Positions 35,186 to 44,834 of a stretch of 64,000 nucleotides of DNA are shown piece after piece. Position numbers and translations under genes: made by a program. Each line of letters opens with the position of its first letter. The stretch's first letter is position 1. This stretch comes from an uncultured Rhodopila sp. (lineage in GTDB: Bacteria > Pseudomonadota > Alphaproteobacteria > Acetobacterales > Acetobacteraceae). Location of the stretch: contig CAIZFE010000080.1 in NCBI GenBank assembly GCA_903932145.1, forward strand, positions 1-64,000. The letters are read 5' to 3'. The notes below the pieces were generated by a model. That model worked only from the letters and a program-made list of their open reading frames with translations. It was not told the DNA's origin and searched no databases.

Positions 35186-36073
35186 TCAAAGCACCCGGAC
35201 ACCGCCCTGTTTGGCCTTTTCCTCCGGCTCGACATGAATGGTAATCATCAGGTGAGCCATCTCGGCCTTCAACGCATCCTCGATTCGGTCGCAAATCTGA
35301 TGCGCCACGGCGACCGTCATGCTGCCCGGGACAACCAGGTGGAATTCCAGGAAAGTCAGCCGGCCGGCATGGCGGGTCCGCAGATCATGCGCCTCTATGG
35401 CGCCTGCCGCGCTGCTGGCGACCAGTGCCTTGATCCGGTCCACGATCGCCGGTTCCGGCGCGGTGTCCATCAGGCCGCTGACGGACGTGGAGATCATCCG
35501 GATACCCGACCATAAGACATAGACGCCCGTGGCGGCGGCCAGCAGCGGGTCGAGTATCCAATAGCCGGTGAATACCGCCAGGAACACGCCCGACGCGATC
35601 CCGAAAGAGGTGACGACGTCCGCCAACAGATGGCGTCCATCCGCCGCCAGCGCCGGTGACCGCAGCCGGCGGCCGGCAGCGATCATGACCCACGACCAGA
35701 CGGCGTTGATCGCGGTCGCTGCACCATTCAGGGCGATCCCCTGAAATGGTGCCTCAAGCGGCTGTGTCCGCGGCCAGCTCTGCCACGCCTCATCGAAAAT
35801 CAACAGAGAGGCGACGGTGATCAAGACCCCCTCGATCACCGCGGCGAAGAATTCAACCTTATCGTGCCCGTATGGATGATTGGCATCCGGAGGACGCGCG
35901 GCGAAGCGAAGGGCCGCCCAGGCGATCAGGCTGGCCGCGACGTTGACGGTGCTTTCCAGCGCGTCCGAATACAACGCGGCGCTGCCGGTAAGCCACCAGG
36001 CAGCACCTTTCAATCCCAGCACGAGGCAGCCAGCAACCATGCTGCCGAGCGCGAAGCGTTCTCCGCCTGTCAT
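35186..36073 (-). CDS. cation diffusion facilitator (FieF-like)
   Basis: Metal cation/proton antiporter of the inner membrane, 295 residues, six predicted membrane helices and a C-terminal cytoplasmic domain. The metal site is visible: Asp in LYSDALESTVNV (helix 2) and HxxxD in DGRHLLADVVTS (helix 5), with the HPYGHDKVEFF loop between. FieF and ZitB homologues export Zn or Fe; the Asp-Asp/His-Asp pattern fits FieF best. ATG 36073 is preferred to the ORF's first start at 36106 because the latter adds a Cys/Gly-rich tail. No metal regulator is adjacent. Confidence 0.88.
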   Translation of the reverse strand: MTGGERFALGSMVAGCLVLGLKGAAWWLTGSAALYSDALESTVNVAASLIAWAALRFAARPPDANHPYGHDKVEFFAAVIEGVLITVASLLIFDEAWQSWPRTQPLEAPFQGIALNGAATAINAVWSWVMIAAGRRLRSPALAADGRHLLADVVTSFGIASGVFLAVFTGYWILDPLLAAATGVYVLWSGIRMISTSVSGLMDTAPEPAIVDRIKALVASSAAGAIEAHDLRTRHAGRLTFLEFHLVVPGSMTVAVAHQICDRIEDALKAEMAHLMITIHVEPEEKAKQGGVRVL

Positions 36074-36150
36074 CCAACCCCCACCGCAACCGGCGCGGCG
36101 TAGCACATCGCCGCCCCGGCGTCAGTGGCCGCGGCTAAGTCGGCGAATGC

Positions 36151-37443
36151 TCAGCCGGGCTGGACGGCGGCGTCCGCGCCCTTCTGCATCTGCCGAATCC
36201 GCATTGGTTTCAGGACGAACAGTGCCAACACCACCACCACGACATTGGTCGCACTGGCTACCGCGAAGACCGCCAGCCAGCTTCCGGTGGCGGTCGTCAA
36301 CACGTTGGCCAGCGGCACCAGGAAAGCCGCGGTGCCTTTGGCGGTGTATAGCAGGCTGGCATTCGTGGTGGCGTATTTCGGCCCGAACGTGTCCGTGCAG
36401 GTCGAGGGGAACAGCGAGAAAATCTCTCCCCAGGTGAAAAAGATCAGTCCGAAGCACACCACGAAAGCCCAGGGCGAGTGTCCGAACAGGACCACTGCCC
36501 CATAGCTGGCGGCACCGAGCGCGAACGCCACCCCCATGGTCTTTTCACGCCCGATGCGATCCGACACCGCGCCGAAGAACGGCCGCGCGAGGCCATTCAT
36601 GACGTTATCGAACACGAGAGCTACGCTCAGTACCGTGCCGCCCAACAGGATCGGCTTATCGGAAATGCCGTAATCCCAGGCGATCGTTCCAAGCTGTGCC
36701 GTCGCCATCAGCCCGCTCGCGGACACGCCGATGAACATCAGATACAGCAGCCAGAACACCGGCGAGCCTAGCATCTCGGTCGCGGTGAAACTGCGCACGC
36801 TTTGCGCCAGCTCGCGGTTGGCCGGACGGGCCAACACGGCCGGCCGCTCCGGCCCGCGTAAAACGCCGGCAACCACCAGCAACACGAGACCCTGGCCGAG
36901 TCCGAACCACAGGAACGCGGTGTCATAGCCGGCCGCGGCGATGGTCATGCGGATCGGGATCACGGTAAGGGCGGCGCCAGCGCCAAACCCGGCGGCCGTC
37001 AGACCCACCGCGAAGCCGCGCCGATCCGGGAACCACTTCACCGCGTTACCGACGCAAGTGGCGTAGATCGCACCGGCCCCGGTTCCGGATACCGCGGCAC
37101 CGAAATAGAGCAGCGACAGGGAGTCTGCATAGGCGTTGACGACCCATCCGGTGCCCACCAGCAAACCTCCGGCGGCGATCATCACCCGCGGGCCGGCCTT
37201 GGGTCCCAGGCGATCCACGATGCTGCCGGCCACCGGCGTTAGCCATGTTTCGGTCGCGATGAAGATGGTGAACGCCCACTGAATCTCCGGGAAGCTCCAG
37301 CCCCGGGTCACATGCATGGGATCAACGAACAGGGTCCAGGCATATTACAGATTGGCGATCAAAGCCATGCACAGCACGCCCAGCCACAGTTGCACCCAGC
37401 GTCCGGCCGGAGCGGGCGCTATAGATCGATTATCAGACAACAA
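36151..37443 (-). pseudogene. OxlT-like MFS transporter with nonsense codon
   Basis: Twelve-helix major facilitator of the oxalate/formate antiporter family. The frame from 36151 is open to ATG 37317, but the homologous N-terminus (RWVQLWLGVLCMALIANL) continues upstream in the same frame to TTG 37440 or 37443 behind GGGAGG, broken only by TAA at 37345-37347. That codon replaces a Gln (CAA) in the ANLxYAWTLF motif, a position conserved as Gln in OxlT. The Lys of SLLYTAKGTAAF and Arg of NGLARPFFGA, which in OxlT face the substrate, are intact. The gene is either freshly inactivated, read through, or a sequencing error. A 388-residue product from 37317 would lack helix 1. Confidence 0.8.
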
Positions 37444-38131
37444 AGGCCTCCCTGTTTATCATTAGACGTGCGTTGGGCCCGCCTGAAAAATTTGTCCGGA
37501 CGATCCCGGTTGTTTTCGCAGCATCGGCTTACCTGTTTTGGAATTGTTCCGAAAGTGGCAAATTGCTGTTTTTAGCTTGACAGTCACTCTTATCGCGAAC
37601 CGCTTTGCCGGCATTGTCCGCGATCAGCGGGTCGGGCAGTGCTTTCCGGAGAAACGACCGGCTGTAACATCGGTTTGCATTTACGCGTGACACAACAGTA
37701 TGCGCAGTCCGCGGTGATTAACCGCCGGCTGCTACTTTAAACAGAATCGCCCGAAAATAATTTTATCATAAGTCAGCATTTGGTCGTCCGGCGCCCAAAA
37801 CAGGATCAAACGCCGAATTTAGGATGACGAGTGAAACCGTTCTCCGCGGTTTGAGAAACCCCGCACGTTAGACGTCGAAACGCGATGCCAGTTTCGGCAG
37901 CGGCCTTGCGGATCATTGCACATGATATCATTTTTGATCACAACGCCGTCAATTTCGGTTTATTTTCTTATTCCTCTTTATTTATTATGAGGCAATGATG
38001 TCAATCCAGTCAGGCAAATAATCACAGTTCGGCCTTTTCCGATCATTGGCCGGTTGCCGATTGTCGATTGCCGATGGCGGCATGTGCCGGGGCAGGCTAT
38101 TCAGTGCCCGATGTTGATCAAGGAGAATCCG
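37444..38131. other. AT-richer intergenic region, no gene seen
   Basis: 688 bp upstream of two divergent genes. It contains a hairpin AAACCG-(7)-CGGTTT at 37834-37852 and a T-rich stretch near 37940-37985. A TTGACA at 37578 lacks a convincing -10 box. No open frame looks coding and no tRNA or known ncRNA pattern was found. Confidence 0.45.
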
Positions 38132-38644
38132 ATGCGTCGTCTCGTGGGTGCTATCACCGCACTGACCATTCTGTCCGCCCAACCGGTGCGGGCGGAGCGT
38201 CAATGCACGTCTGTCGCGGACCAGTCGGCGTTCGAGGTGCAGGCCTTGCGCAGCGAGTTGATGGTGCTGGCGACCGGCTGCCACGACGATGAGCGTTACA
38301 ATGCCTTCATCCGGCGCTTTCAGGGCGACCTGCAAGCCAACGAACGCACGATCAACGCCTATTTCCAGCATCGCTATGGACGGATGGCGCAAACCGAACA
38401 CGACCGGTTCGTGACCGACCTCGCCAATGCGATTTCGCACCAGGGCACCGACATTGGCGGCGACTTCTGTCCGCGCAACGGGATGATCTTTAACGAGGTT
38501 CTGGCGCTGACCGCCGTTTCCGAACTACCGGATTTCGCGGCCGGCAAGAATTTGGTGCCGGCGTCGGTGGAGATTTGCACGCCCATGCCATCCAGCGCCG
38601 CGACTGTGCGGAAGGCCGCGTCGGTGGCGGCGAAGAAGAAGTAA
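38132..38644 (+). CDS. exported protein of unknown function
   Basis: 170 residues from ATG 38132, which has AAGGAGA upstream; the longer frame from 38054 is not supported. Residues 1-22 are a Sec signal peptide ending at VRAE. The mature part has three Cys (near 25, 50 and 113) and a helical YNAFIRRFQGDLQANERTI region, and ends in a Lys-rich tail AAKKK. It is probably a small periplasmic or secreted protein. No domain recognised and no operon partner. Confidence 0.75.
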   Translation: MRRLVGAITALTILSAQPVRAERQCTSVADQSAFEVQALRSELMVLATGCHDDERYNAFIRRFQGDLQANERTINAYFQHRYGRMAQTEHDRFVTDLANAISHQGTDIGGDFCPRNGMIFNEVLALTAVSELPDFAAGKNLVPASVEICTPMPSSAATVRKAASVAAKKK

Positions 38645-38685
38645 TATCCGCGGCCGTTGCCATTGACGGCCTGCCGTTGCACGCC

Positions 38686-38725
38686 GTCATGGCCCTCCCC
38701 CGCTTGATCGGGGGAGGGCCATGAC
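38686..38725. repeat. perfect 17-bp stem-loop
   Basis: GTCATGGCCCTCCCCCG (38686-38702), loop of six, and its exact reverse complement (38709-38725). It lies 42 bp after the exported-protein gene and has no T-run. The CATGGCC core echoes short CATGGCCCGGC segments found near 42787 and 62868, so it may be a member of a dispersed intergenic repeat. Confidence 0.65.
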
Positions 38726-38787
38726 GATGAGGCGCACGAGTCGTGATCAACGGCGGTTGGCATAACCACCCGCGACGAACACGGCAC

Positions 38788-38816
38788 AAAAAAGGGCGGG
38801 GACAATCCCCGCCCTT
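38788..38816 (-). terminator. Rho-independent terminator of BI-1 gene
   Basis: Inverted repeat with 11-bp arms (38792-38802 and 38806-38816, AAGGGCGGGGA type), three-base loop, and on the minus strand a run of six T. It lies 26 bp after the stop of the BI-1 family gene. Confidence 0.85.
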
Positions 38817-38841
38817 CGAATCCCGCCCGTTGAGGGACCGG

Positions 38842-39609
38842 TTAGTTGTTGTTCCGGTTGCCCAGAAGCTGCAGCAGCATCATGAACAGGTTGATGAAGT
38901 TCAGATACAGCGCCAAGGCATCGTAAACGCTACGCTTCGCGGCGCCGTCGGTGCCCTCGGCATAGGCATACTGCAGGTAGCTGCTCTTGATCCGCTGCGT
39001 GTCGTAGGCAGTCAGGCCGGTGAAGACGATGACGCCCACGATGCTGAGCGCGAATTGGAGCGCACTGCTCTGGAAGAACATGTTCACCAGGCTGGCGATG
39101 ATGATCCCGAACAGGCCCATCATCATGAAACTGCCCATACGGGACAGGTCGGCCTTGGTGGTATAGCCATACAGGCTGGTCGCGGCGAACGTCGCGGAGG
39201 TGATGAAGAACACCCGCACGATCGACTCACTGGTGTACACCAGGAAGATGCTGACCAGGCTGGCTCCCATCGCGCCGCAGAACACCCAGAACAGGCTCTG
39301 CGCGGCGGATGTCGATAGCTTGTTCACGCCCAGAGACAACACCAGCACGAACGCCAATGGTGCGAACATCGCGATCATCGCGAGGCCGGTCGCGTGATGC
39401 TGGAAGCCGAACGGGGTCGGCACCAGCGGGTAGAAGGCGTTGATCAGGCTGGTGTTGGCGATCGCATAAGCGACCGCTCCGGTCACCAGCAGGCCGGACG
39501 CCATCCAGTTGTAAACCCGTAGCATGTAAGCCCGTAGCCCGGCGTCGAAGACAGCCGTGGTAGCGGCGGATGCCTGTGGGTAGGCCCCGAATTGCGGACT
39601 GTAAGCCAT
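38842..39609 (-). CDS. Bax inhibitor-1 family membrane protein
   Basis: 255-residue inner-membrane protein with seven hydrophobic helices, YccA/YbhL type. Hallmarks: the N-terminal LRAYMLRVYNWMASGLLVTG, TSLYGYTTKADLSRMG in the middle, and GLTAYDTQRIKSSY followed by ALALYLNFINLF near the end. Known bacterial members include a pH-sensitive calcium leak channel and YccA, an FtsH modulator. ATG 39609 is chosen since the family starts right before the region; the longer frame is not supported. It has its own terminator. Confidence 0.92.
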   Translation of the reverse strand: MAYSPQFGAYPQASAATTAVFDAGLRAYMLRVYNWMASGLLVTGAVAYAIANTSLINAFYPLVPTPFGFQHHATGLAMIAMFAPLAFVLVLSLGVNKLSTSAAQSLFWVFCGAMGASLVSIFLVYTSESIVRVFFITSATFAATSLYGYTTKADLSRMGSFMMMGLFGIIIASLVNMFFQSSALQFALSIVGVIVFTGLTAYDTQRIKSSYLQYAYAEGTDGAAKRSVYDALALYLNFINLFMMLLQLLGNRNNN

Positions 39610-39750
39610 GGTTCCTTGTTTCCTTTCGAGCGCAAGCTCGCGTTGATTATACCCGATTGCTCTGCCCTTAGATAGCAGGGGGAAGAAACCCAACCAGGCC
39701 GGTTTGCGTTTGGTCCGTCAGCGGGGCCGGACGGAAACCATTCAGCTGCG

Positions 39751-42255
39751 CTACTCGTTCCTCAGGAGTGACGCCGGCCTAGCCCGCAGAGCCGCTGCTG
39801 TTCCAGCATACCCGAACAGCAGCATAAGTGCGAGTGCTCCCGCAAGGGTGTAAATAAGCGTGAGCGGCAGGAAAATCCAGTCTGTGTGCAGAATGTAATG
39901 TGCCACGCCATAGCTGGCAGCCGACCCGACCGCAGCGGCGATCACGCCCGCGACAAGGCCAAGCAGGCCGAACTCCGTCAGCCATGCGGCTCGGATTTGG
40001 GCGCGGGTGGCGCCGAGGGTCCGCAGGATGACGGCTTCGCGGACACGCCGGCGCTGACCGGCGGCAACCGCCCCGATCAGGACGAAGGTGCCAGCGAGCA
40101 GGGTCAGCGCGCCCGTCACGGTCAGGGCGGCGGCGACCTGACCGAGCAAATCGGAGATGGCGGACAGCACGTCCGCTACTCTGATGCCGGTGACATTGGG
40201 CAGTGCGTCGGTGACGGCGCGCAGCAATGCCCCCTGCCCCGCATCCGCGATCCGAACCGTCGCGATGTGGGTGTGAGGTGCGTGCGCCAGCAGACCGGGG
40301 CTGGCGACCATGAAGAAATTGATCGATAGCGACTGCCAGGCGATATTTCGAAAATTGGCGATCTTCAGGTCGATGTCGCGCCCGAGCACATTCACCCGAA
40401 TGATGTCGCCGAGTGCCACGTGCCAGCCTTTGGCCAGAGCGGCATCGAACGACACGAGCGGCGGGCCGTCGTAATCGCGTGGCCACCAGGTGCCGGCGAC
40501 GAGGCGGGTACCCTCGGGTGGCGTGGCGGCATAGGTCAGGCCGCGGTCGCCTTTCAGGGCCCAGGCGGTTTCCGGTGTGGTTTCGGCCTTATCGACGGGC
40601 ACGCCTTTGATGGCGACGATCCGGACTCGCATGGACGGCACCTGATGCATGTCCTCGACGCCGGGTTGGGCACGCACCACGGCCTCGAATTGCGGAAGTT
40701 GGTCGTTCTGGATGTCGATGAAGAAGAAGCTGGGGGCGTTGCCGGGCAGTTGCTCCTGGATCTGATGCTGCATGTTGCCCTGGATCAGCGCGACCGCCGC
40801 CAGCGTTGACAGTCCCAGACCGGCCGACAGCAACAGCAACGGCGTGGACGTGCCGGGACGGTACAGGTTGCCGATGCCCAGGCGGATCGAGGGAAACCGG
40901 GAAGCCGGCGCCAGCCGCGCGAGGCGCATCACCATCGATCCGCCTGCTCGGAACAGCACCAGTGTCAGTCCGGCGGCGATGCAGAAATACAGTGCGAAGG
41001 ACCGATCCGCGGCGGTTGCGACAGTCAAACCGATCAGAGCCAGCGCCAGTCCGGCGTTCACCGCGATCAGGGCGGCGGACGGCCGCGTCGCCTCCGGCAT
41101 CAAACCGTCGCGGAACAGGGCACCACCCGGAATCCTCGCCGCCCGGCCCAACGGCCACAGGGCGAAACAGAGCGCGATCAAAAGGCCGTATGTGGCGGCC
41201 AGCAGCAGCGGGCCTGGATAGAGTCCGAGAACAGGCGGCACCGGCAGGATGCCGGCCAAAAAGCGGGCACCCAGTAGCGGGACGATCGCACCCGCCGCGA
41301 CCCCCAATGCGATCCCGGCGGCCGCGAGTGTCAAAACCTGGATCAGGCACACGGCGAAGACCAGACCAGCAGACGCGCCAAGGCAGCGGAGAATGGCGAT
41401 CGTTTTGGCCCTCGCATCGAGCCAGGCTCGCACGCCATTGGCGACGCCGATGCCGCCGACGAGCAGCGAGGTCAGGCCGACCAGCGACAGAAAGGTCGCC
41501 GTCTGGTCGATGAAGCGGCCGACTGCCGGGGCGGCCTCGGACGGGTCACGGATGCGCCAGCCCTGGTTGGGAAACGCCGTCCGGATGTCGCGGATGGTTG
41601 CCGAAGGGTCGGGTGTGGTGACACGGATCGCGTAGCGGATCATGGCGCCAGGCGCGATCAACCCGCTGGAGGGCAACGCCTCGGCGGAGATCAGCACGCG
41701 GGGTCCCATGATCGAGGCGGTGGCGACGCGATCCGGTTCGGCTGTCAGCGTGCCGGCCACACGGACGGTCGCGGTGCCAAGCCGGGCTTTGTCGCCGGGA
41801 TGCAGTCCGAGACGGTCAAGCACGACCTGTTCGGCCAGTATCCCGTATGCGCCGTCTTTTAGCCCGAGCGCCTCGGGCAATGGCTGCGATGGTTCGCTGG
41901 TGGCGTTACCGACCAAAGGCCAGCGGGAATCCACGGCTTTTAGCTCGACCAACTGCCTTTCACCGGATGCGGCGACCAGCATGGAGCGCATCTGGACGAC
42001 ATCGGACTCGGCGGCGCCTCGGGCGTGCAGCCAGTCGCGCAGTTGGTCCGGAAGGGGTTGCGAGCCGCCATCGACCTCCAGGTCGCCGCCCAACAAGGCG
42101 CGGCCGTCGGCCGCCAGACCGGCATTGACGGCGGAGCGTAACGTGCCGACGGCAGCGATGACGCCGACGCCGAGGGCGAGGCACATCAGGACGATCCACA
42201 AGCCTCGGACGCCGCCGCGTAGTTCGCGACGGGCAATGGTCAGGGCAAGGATCAT
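39751..42255 (-). CDS. ybbP: YbbP-like ABC transporter permease
   Basis: 834-residue FtsX/MacB-type permease: an N-terminal helix, a large periplasmic domain, four central helices, a second periplasmic domain (about 490-690) and a C-terminal three-helix FtsX block with LGATRAQIRAAWLTEFGLLGL. It belongs to the YbbAP type, predicted to extract lipids or hydrophobic compounds from the inner membrane. Its ATPase partner YbbA is encoded upstream on the same strand, and tesA next to that. In most genomes ybbA and ybbP are adjacent, but here 610 bp with an inverted-repeat element separate them. Confidence 0.88.
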   Translation of the reverse strand: MILALTIARRELRGGVRGLWIVLMCLALGVGVIAAVGTLRSAVNAGLAADGRALLGGDLEVDGGSQPLPDQLRDWLHARGAAESDVVQMRSMLVAASGERQLVELKAVDSRWPLVGNATSEPSQPLPEALGLKDGAYGILAEQVVLDRLGLHPGDKARLGTATVRVAGTLTAEPDRVATASIMGPRVLISAEALPSSGLIAPGAMIRYAIRVTTPDPSATIRDIRTAFPNQGWRIRDPSEAAPAVGRFIDQTATFLSLVGLTSLLVGGIGVANGVRAWLDARAKTIAILRCLGASAGLVFAVCLIQVLTLAAAGIALGVAAGAIVPLLGARFLAGILPVPPVLGLYPGPLLLAATYGLLIALCFALWPLGRAARIPGGALFRDGLMPEATRPSAALIAVNAGLALALIGLTVATAADRSFALYFCIAAGLTLVLFRAGGSMVMRLARLAPASRFPSIRLGIGNLYRPGTSTPLLLLSAGLGLSTLAAVALIQGNMQHQIQEQLPGNAPSFFFIDIQNDQLPQFEAVVRAQPGVEDMHQVPSMRVRIVAIKGVPVDKAETTPETAWALKGDRGLTYAATPPEGTRLVAGTWWPRDYDGPPLVSFDAALAKGWHVALGDIIRVNVLGRDIDLKIANFRNIAWQSLSINFFMVASPGLLAHAPHTHIATVRIADAGQGALLRAVTDALPNVTGIRVADVLSAISDLLGQVAAALTVTGALTLLAGTFVLIGAVAAGQRRRVREAVILRTLGATRAQIRAAWLTEFGLLGLVAGVIAAAVGSAASYGVAHYILHTDWIFLPLTLIYTLAGALALMLLFGYAGTAAALRARPASLLRNE

Positions 42256-42343
42256 GGGGCGGGGCCGCTGGCGGCCTCAGCCCGTTGCCAATCGACGGTG
42301 GCGATCACGGGGCGACAGGCGCTCAGGCCAGCAAGAAAGTAGA

Positions 42344-42619
42344 ATTTTACCACGGAGAAAGTCTGAGGATCACGGAGGGCCAGGGAGACGATAAAGGACG
42401 ATACTTCACGCCCTGCGAGCCTGGTATGCCCGATATCGATCAGGGCTGAGCCACACTGGACTATGTCAGGGAATTTTGTTGATAATCGGTCTGGACGCTG
42501 TTCGGATGAAAATCGGAGCACGATCACTGAGGGAACTGAACCAACATGGAGTTGCACGGCCCGCCACGCTTTTCGGCTCCGTGGTCCTCCGTGGTTCTCG
42601 GTGTTCTCCGTGGTAAAAT
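42344..42619. mobile_element. MITE-like element between ybbA and ybbP
   Basis: A perfect 16-bp inverted pair, ATTTTACCACGGAGAA at 42344-42359 and its complement at 42604-42619, bounds 276 bp without a credible gene. Inside, CCACGGAG-type words are repeated (42352-42387 and 42577-42613). The apparent long frames across it translate to threonine-glutamate-asparagine repeats known as artefacts of such DNA. No target duplication is evident. Confidence 0.45.
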
Positions 42620-42865
42620 GCTTCCGGCTTCCTTGCTTTGATGTGCACCCAACCAGATCCCGCGTGGCCAGAGACGCCAGCCGCCGTTGAAGTTGACGTG
42701 CTGCCATTCCACATCCGTCATAGCCCGGCTCGTCCCGGCCACCTGTGACTCGACGGTGCCGCAACAGGCGGCTCGGACAAGCCGGGCCATGACGATGAGG
42801 GGCGAAAGTCGGCCTCAGTGGCCGCTGGTATGGCATCGATCCCGAACCCGATAATGCGGACGGGA
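42620..42865. other. intergenic remainder downstream of ybbA
   Basis: No gene. An imperfect inverted pair of CATxGCCCGGCT-type words lies near 42719-42735 and 42772-42792, resembling the dispersed intergenic word at 38686 and 62868. Confidence 0.4.
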
Positions 42866-43582
42866 TCATACCCCCACGACCTCGTTCACCCGGCCGTCTG
42901 CCATATGCACCTGCCGGTCGCAGCGAGCGGCCAGATCGCGGTCATGCGTGATCAACAGCAGCGTCGTGCCCATGCGCTGCCGCAGCGCGAACAGCAGATC
43001 GATCACCGCCTCCCCGGTTGCGTGATCCAGATTGCCCGTGGGTTCGTCGGCCAGCAGCAAGGCCGGCTCCGGCGCGAAGGCGCGCGCCAGGGCGGTGCGT
43101 TGTTGCTCGCCGCCGGACAATTGGCCGGGCAGATGGGTCAGGCGATGGCTCAGGCCAACCGCGTCCAGAGCCGCCCGGGCACGCACATCGGCGTCGCGGA
43201 CACCCGCCAGTTCCAGGGGGATCGAGACGTTTTCCAGCGCCGTCATGGTTGGAATCAGGTGAAAGGACTGGAACACGATGCCGACTTTCTCCCGGCGCAG
43301 TCTCGCCAGCGCGTCCTCGTTCAGGCGCGTGATCTCCTGCCCGTCCAGCGCAACGCTACCCGATGTCGCGCGTTCCAAACCCGCCAGCACCATCAGCAGA
43401 CTGGTCTTACCCGACCCGGATGGACCAACCAGACCCACCACCTCCCCCTTGTCGATATCAACATCGACCCCACGCAATATGTTGACCGGCCCGGCGGCGG
43501 ACGGCACGGTCAGATACAGGTCCCTGATCCGCACGAGCGGTGTGATCGGTTCGATGAGCGGAGAGAGCGGTATGGCATCCAT
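42866..43582 (-). CDS. ybbA: YbbA-like ABC transporter ATPase
   Basis: 238-residue LolD/MacB-type ATPase with Walker [10 protein letters not shown]-loop, signature [15 protein letters not shown] and Walker [13 protein letters not shown]. Together with YbbP it should form a membrane-lipid or toxic-compound extraction ABC complex. ATG 43582 precedes the family's usual N-terminus; the frame upstream to 43720 has unrelated residues. It is divergent from the tesA homologue, the neighbour it has in Escherichia coli too, with 55 bp or less between start codons. Confidence 0.9.
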   Translation of the reverse strand: MDAIPLSPLIEPITPLVRIRDLYLTVPSAAGPVNILRGVDVDIDKGEVVGLVGPSGSGKTSLLMVLAGLERATSGSVALDGQEITRLNEDALARLRREKVGIVFQSFHLIPTMTALENVSIPLELAGVRDADVRARAALDAVGLSHRLTHLPGQLSGGEQQRTALARAFAPEPALLLADEPTGNLDHATGEAVIDLLFALRQRMGTTLLLITHDRDLAARCDRQVHMADGRVNEVVGV

Positions 43583-43637
43583 GGACCCCGTATATTGTGA
43601 TCCGGGTCGTTCGCGTAAGGGCTGGTATGGGATTGCA

Positions 43638-44249
43638 ATGGTGTTAGCCGTTACCGTAGCGACGCTCTCGGCCCCCCGGGCTTCCCCACCGCGGCTCCTG
43701 GTATTGGGGGATTCCCTCACCGCCGGTTACGGACTCACGCACGACGACGGGTTCGAGGTCCGGTTGCAAAAGGCGTTGGCCGCGAGCGGGCACGATGTGA
43801 CGATTATCGATGGCGCTGTTTCGGGTGACACCAGCGCGGGCGGACGCGCAAGACTGGACTGGACGCTGGGCGATGGCGGGGCGGACGCGGCGATCGTTGA
43901 ACTGGGTGCCAACGACGGCCTGCGTGGCGTGGACCCCAAGGACATGGAGGCGAATCTGACCGCCATCCTGGACACCCTGGCCGCTCGGCATATCCCGGTA
44001 CTGCTCACCGGCATGTTCGCCCCGCCGAACCTGGGGCCGGATTACCAAACCGCGTTTCGCGCGGTGTTCGACCGTCTCGGAAAACGTCCCGGCGTGCTGT
44101 ATGATCCGTTCTTTCTGGAGGATGTGGCGATGCATCCCGATCTGATCCAGGCGGATGGTCTGCATCCGAATCCCGAGGGCGTGAAGGTCGAGGTTGCGCG
44201 ACTCCTGCCCATGGTGAAACAGTTGCTGGCCGAGACCCATCCCGCATGA
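43638..44249 (+). CDS. tesA: TesA-like GDSL arylesterase/lysophospholipase
   Basis: SGNH hydrolase of 203 residues from ATG 43638. Block I GDSLTAGYG gives the nucleophile Ser26, block III GANDG holds Asn92, and block V DGLHPNPEG gives Asp173 and His176. The first 15 residues are hydrophobic and are probably a signal peptide, so the enzyme acts in the periplasm on thioesters, esters or lysophospholipids. A longer start at ATG 43581 would overlap the divergent ybbA start. It is followed after 9 bp by thpR on the same strand. Confidence 0.9.
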   Translation: MVLAVTVATLSAPRASPPRLLVLGDSLTAGYGLTHDDGFEVRLQKALAASGHDVTIIDGAVSGDTSAGGRARLDWTLGDGGADAAIVELGANDGLRGVDPKDMEANLTAILDTLAARHIPVLLTGMFAPPNLGPDYQTAFRAVFDRLGKRPGVLYDPFFLEDVAMHPDLIQADGLHPNPEGVKVEVARLLPMVKQLLAETHPA

Positions 44250-44258
44250 GGTGACAGC

Positions 44259-44795
44259 ATGAGACTCTTTGTTGCCCTCGATCTGCCCTGGACGCTGCGG
44301 GACCGGCTGTCGGCGCTGGCCAGCTTCGGTCTGCCGGGCGCGCGGTGGGTGCCGCCGGAAAACTACCACATGACGCTGCGGTTCATCGGCGAGACGCCCG
44401 GCCATCGTGCCGAGGATATCGACACGGCGTTGATGGGACTGCGTGCGAAACGGTTTTCGGTGATGCTGGCCGGGGTCGGCACGTTCTCCAAGGGCGGGCG
44501 GAGCACCGCGCTGTGGGTGGGCGTGGAACGCAACCCGCAACTGGAGCATCTGCAAAACAAGATCGAAACGGCACTGCAACGCTGTGGCCTGGAACCGGAG
44601 CGCCGCCGCTTTCAGCCGCACATCACGCTGGCGCGGCTGGACAACGCGCCGGAGGTGAAACTGGCGGGGTTCGTGCAGACTCACAACCTGTTCCGAGCGG
44701 ACCCGGTGCCGATGGAGCACTTCACGCTGTTCAGCTCGCAGTTGGGGAAAGAGGCTTCGGTTTATACGCCGGAAGTGGAATACGCTTTGGCCTGA
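44259..44795 (+). CDS. thpR: RNA 2',3'-cyclic phosphodiesterase
   Basis: 178-residue 2H-phosphoesterase (formerly 2'-5' RNA ligase). The two HxT motifs are HMTL (His37, Thr39) and HITL (His121, Thr123), spaced as in the family. It opens 2',3'-cyclic phosphates at RNA ends. GAGGTGA ribosome-binding site; 9 bp after tesA, so probably cotranscribed, though no functional link is known. Confidence 0.93.
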   Translation: MRLFVALDLPWTLRDRLSALASFGLPGARWVPPENYHMTLRFIGETPGHRAEDIDTALMGLRAKRFSVMLAGVGTFSKGGRSTALWVGVERNPQLEHLQNKIETALQRCGLEPERRRFQPHITLARLDNAPEVKLAGFVQTHNLFRADPVPMEHFTLFSSQLGKEASVYTPEVEYALA

Positions 44796-44834
44796 GACGC
44801 GTTATCGCGGCTGCCGCGCCCGGGCGGGCACCAG

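Noticed and set aside
42252-42869. 205-codon frame (minus) between ybbP and ybbA
   Set aside because: Its translation contains the Thr-Glu-Asn repeat typical of CCACGGAG-type intergenic DNA, has no domain, and overlaps the inverted-repeat element.
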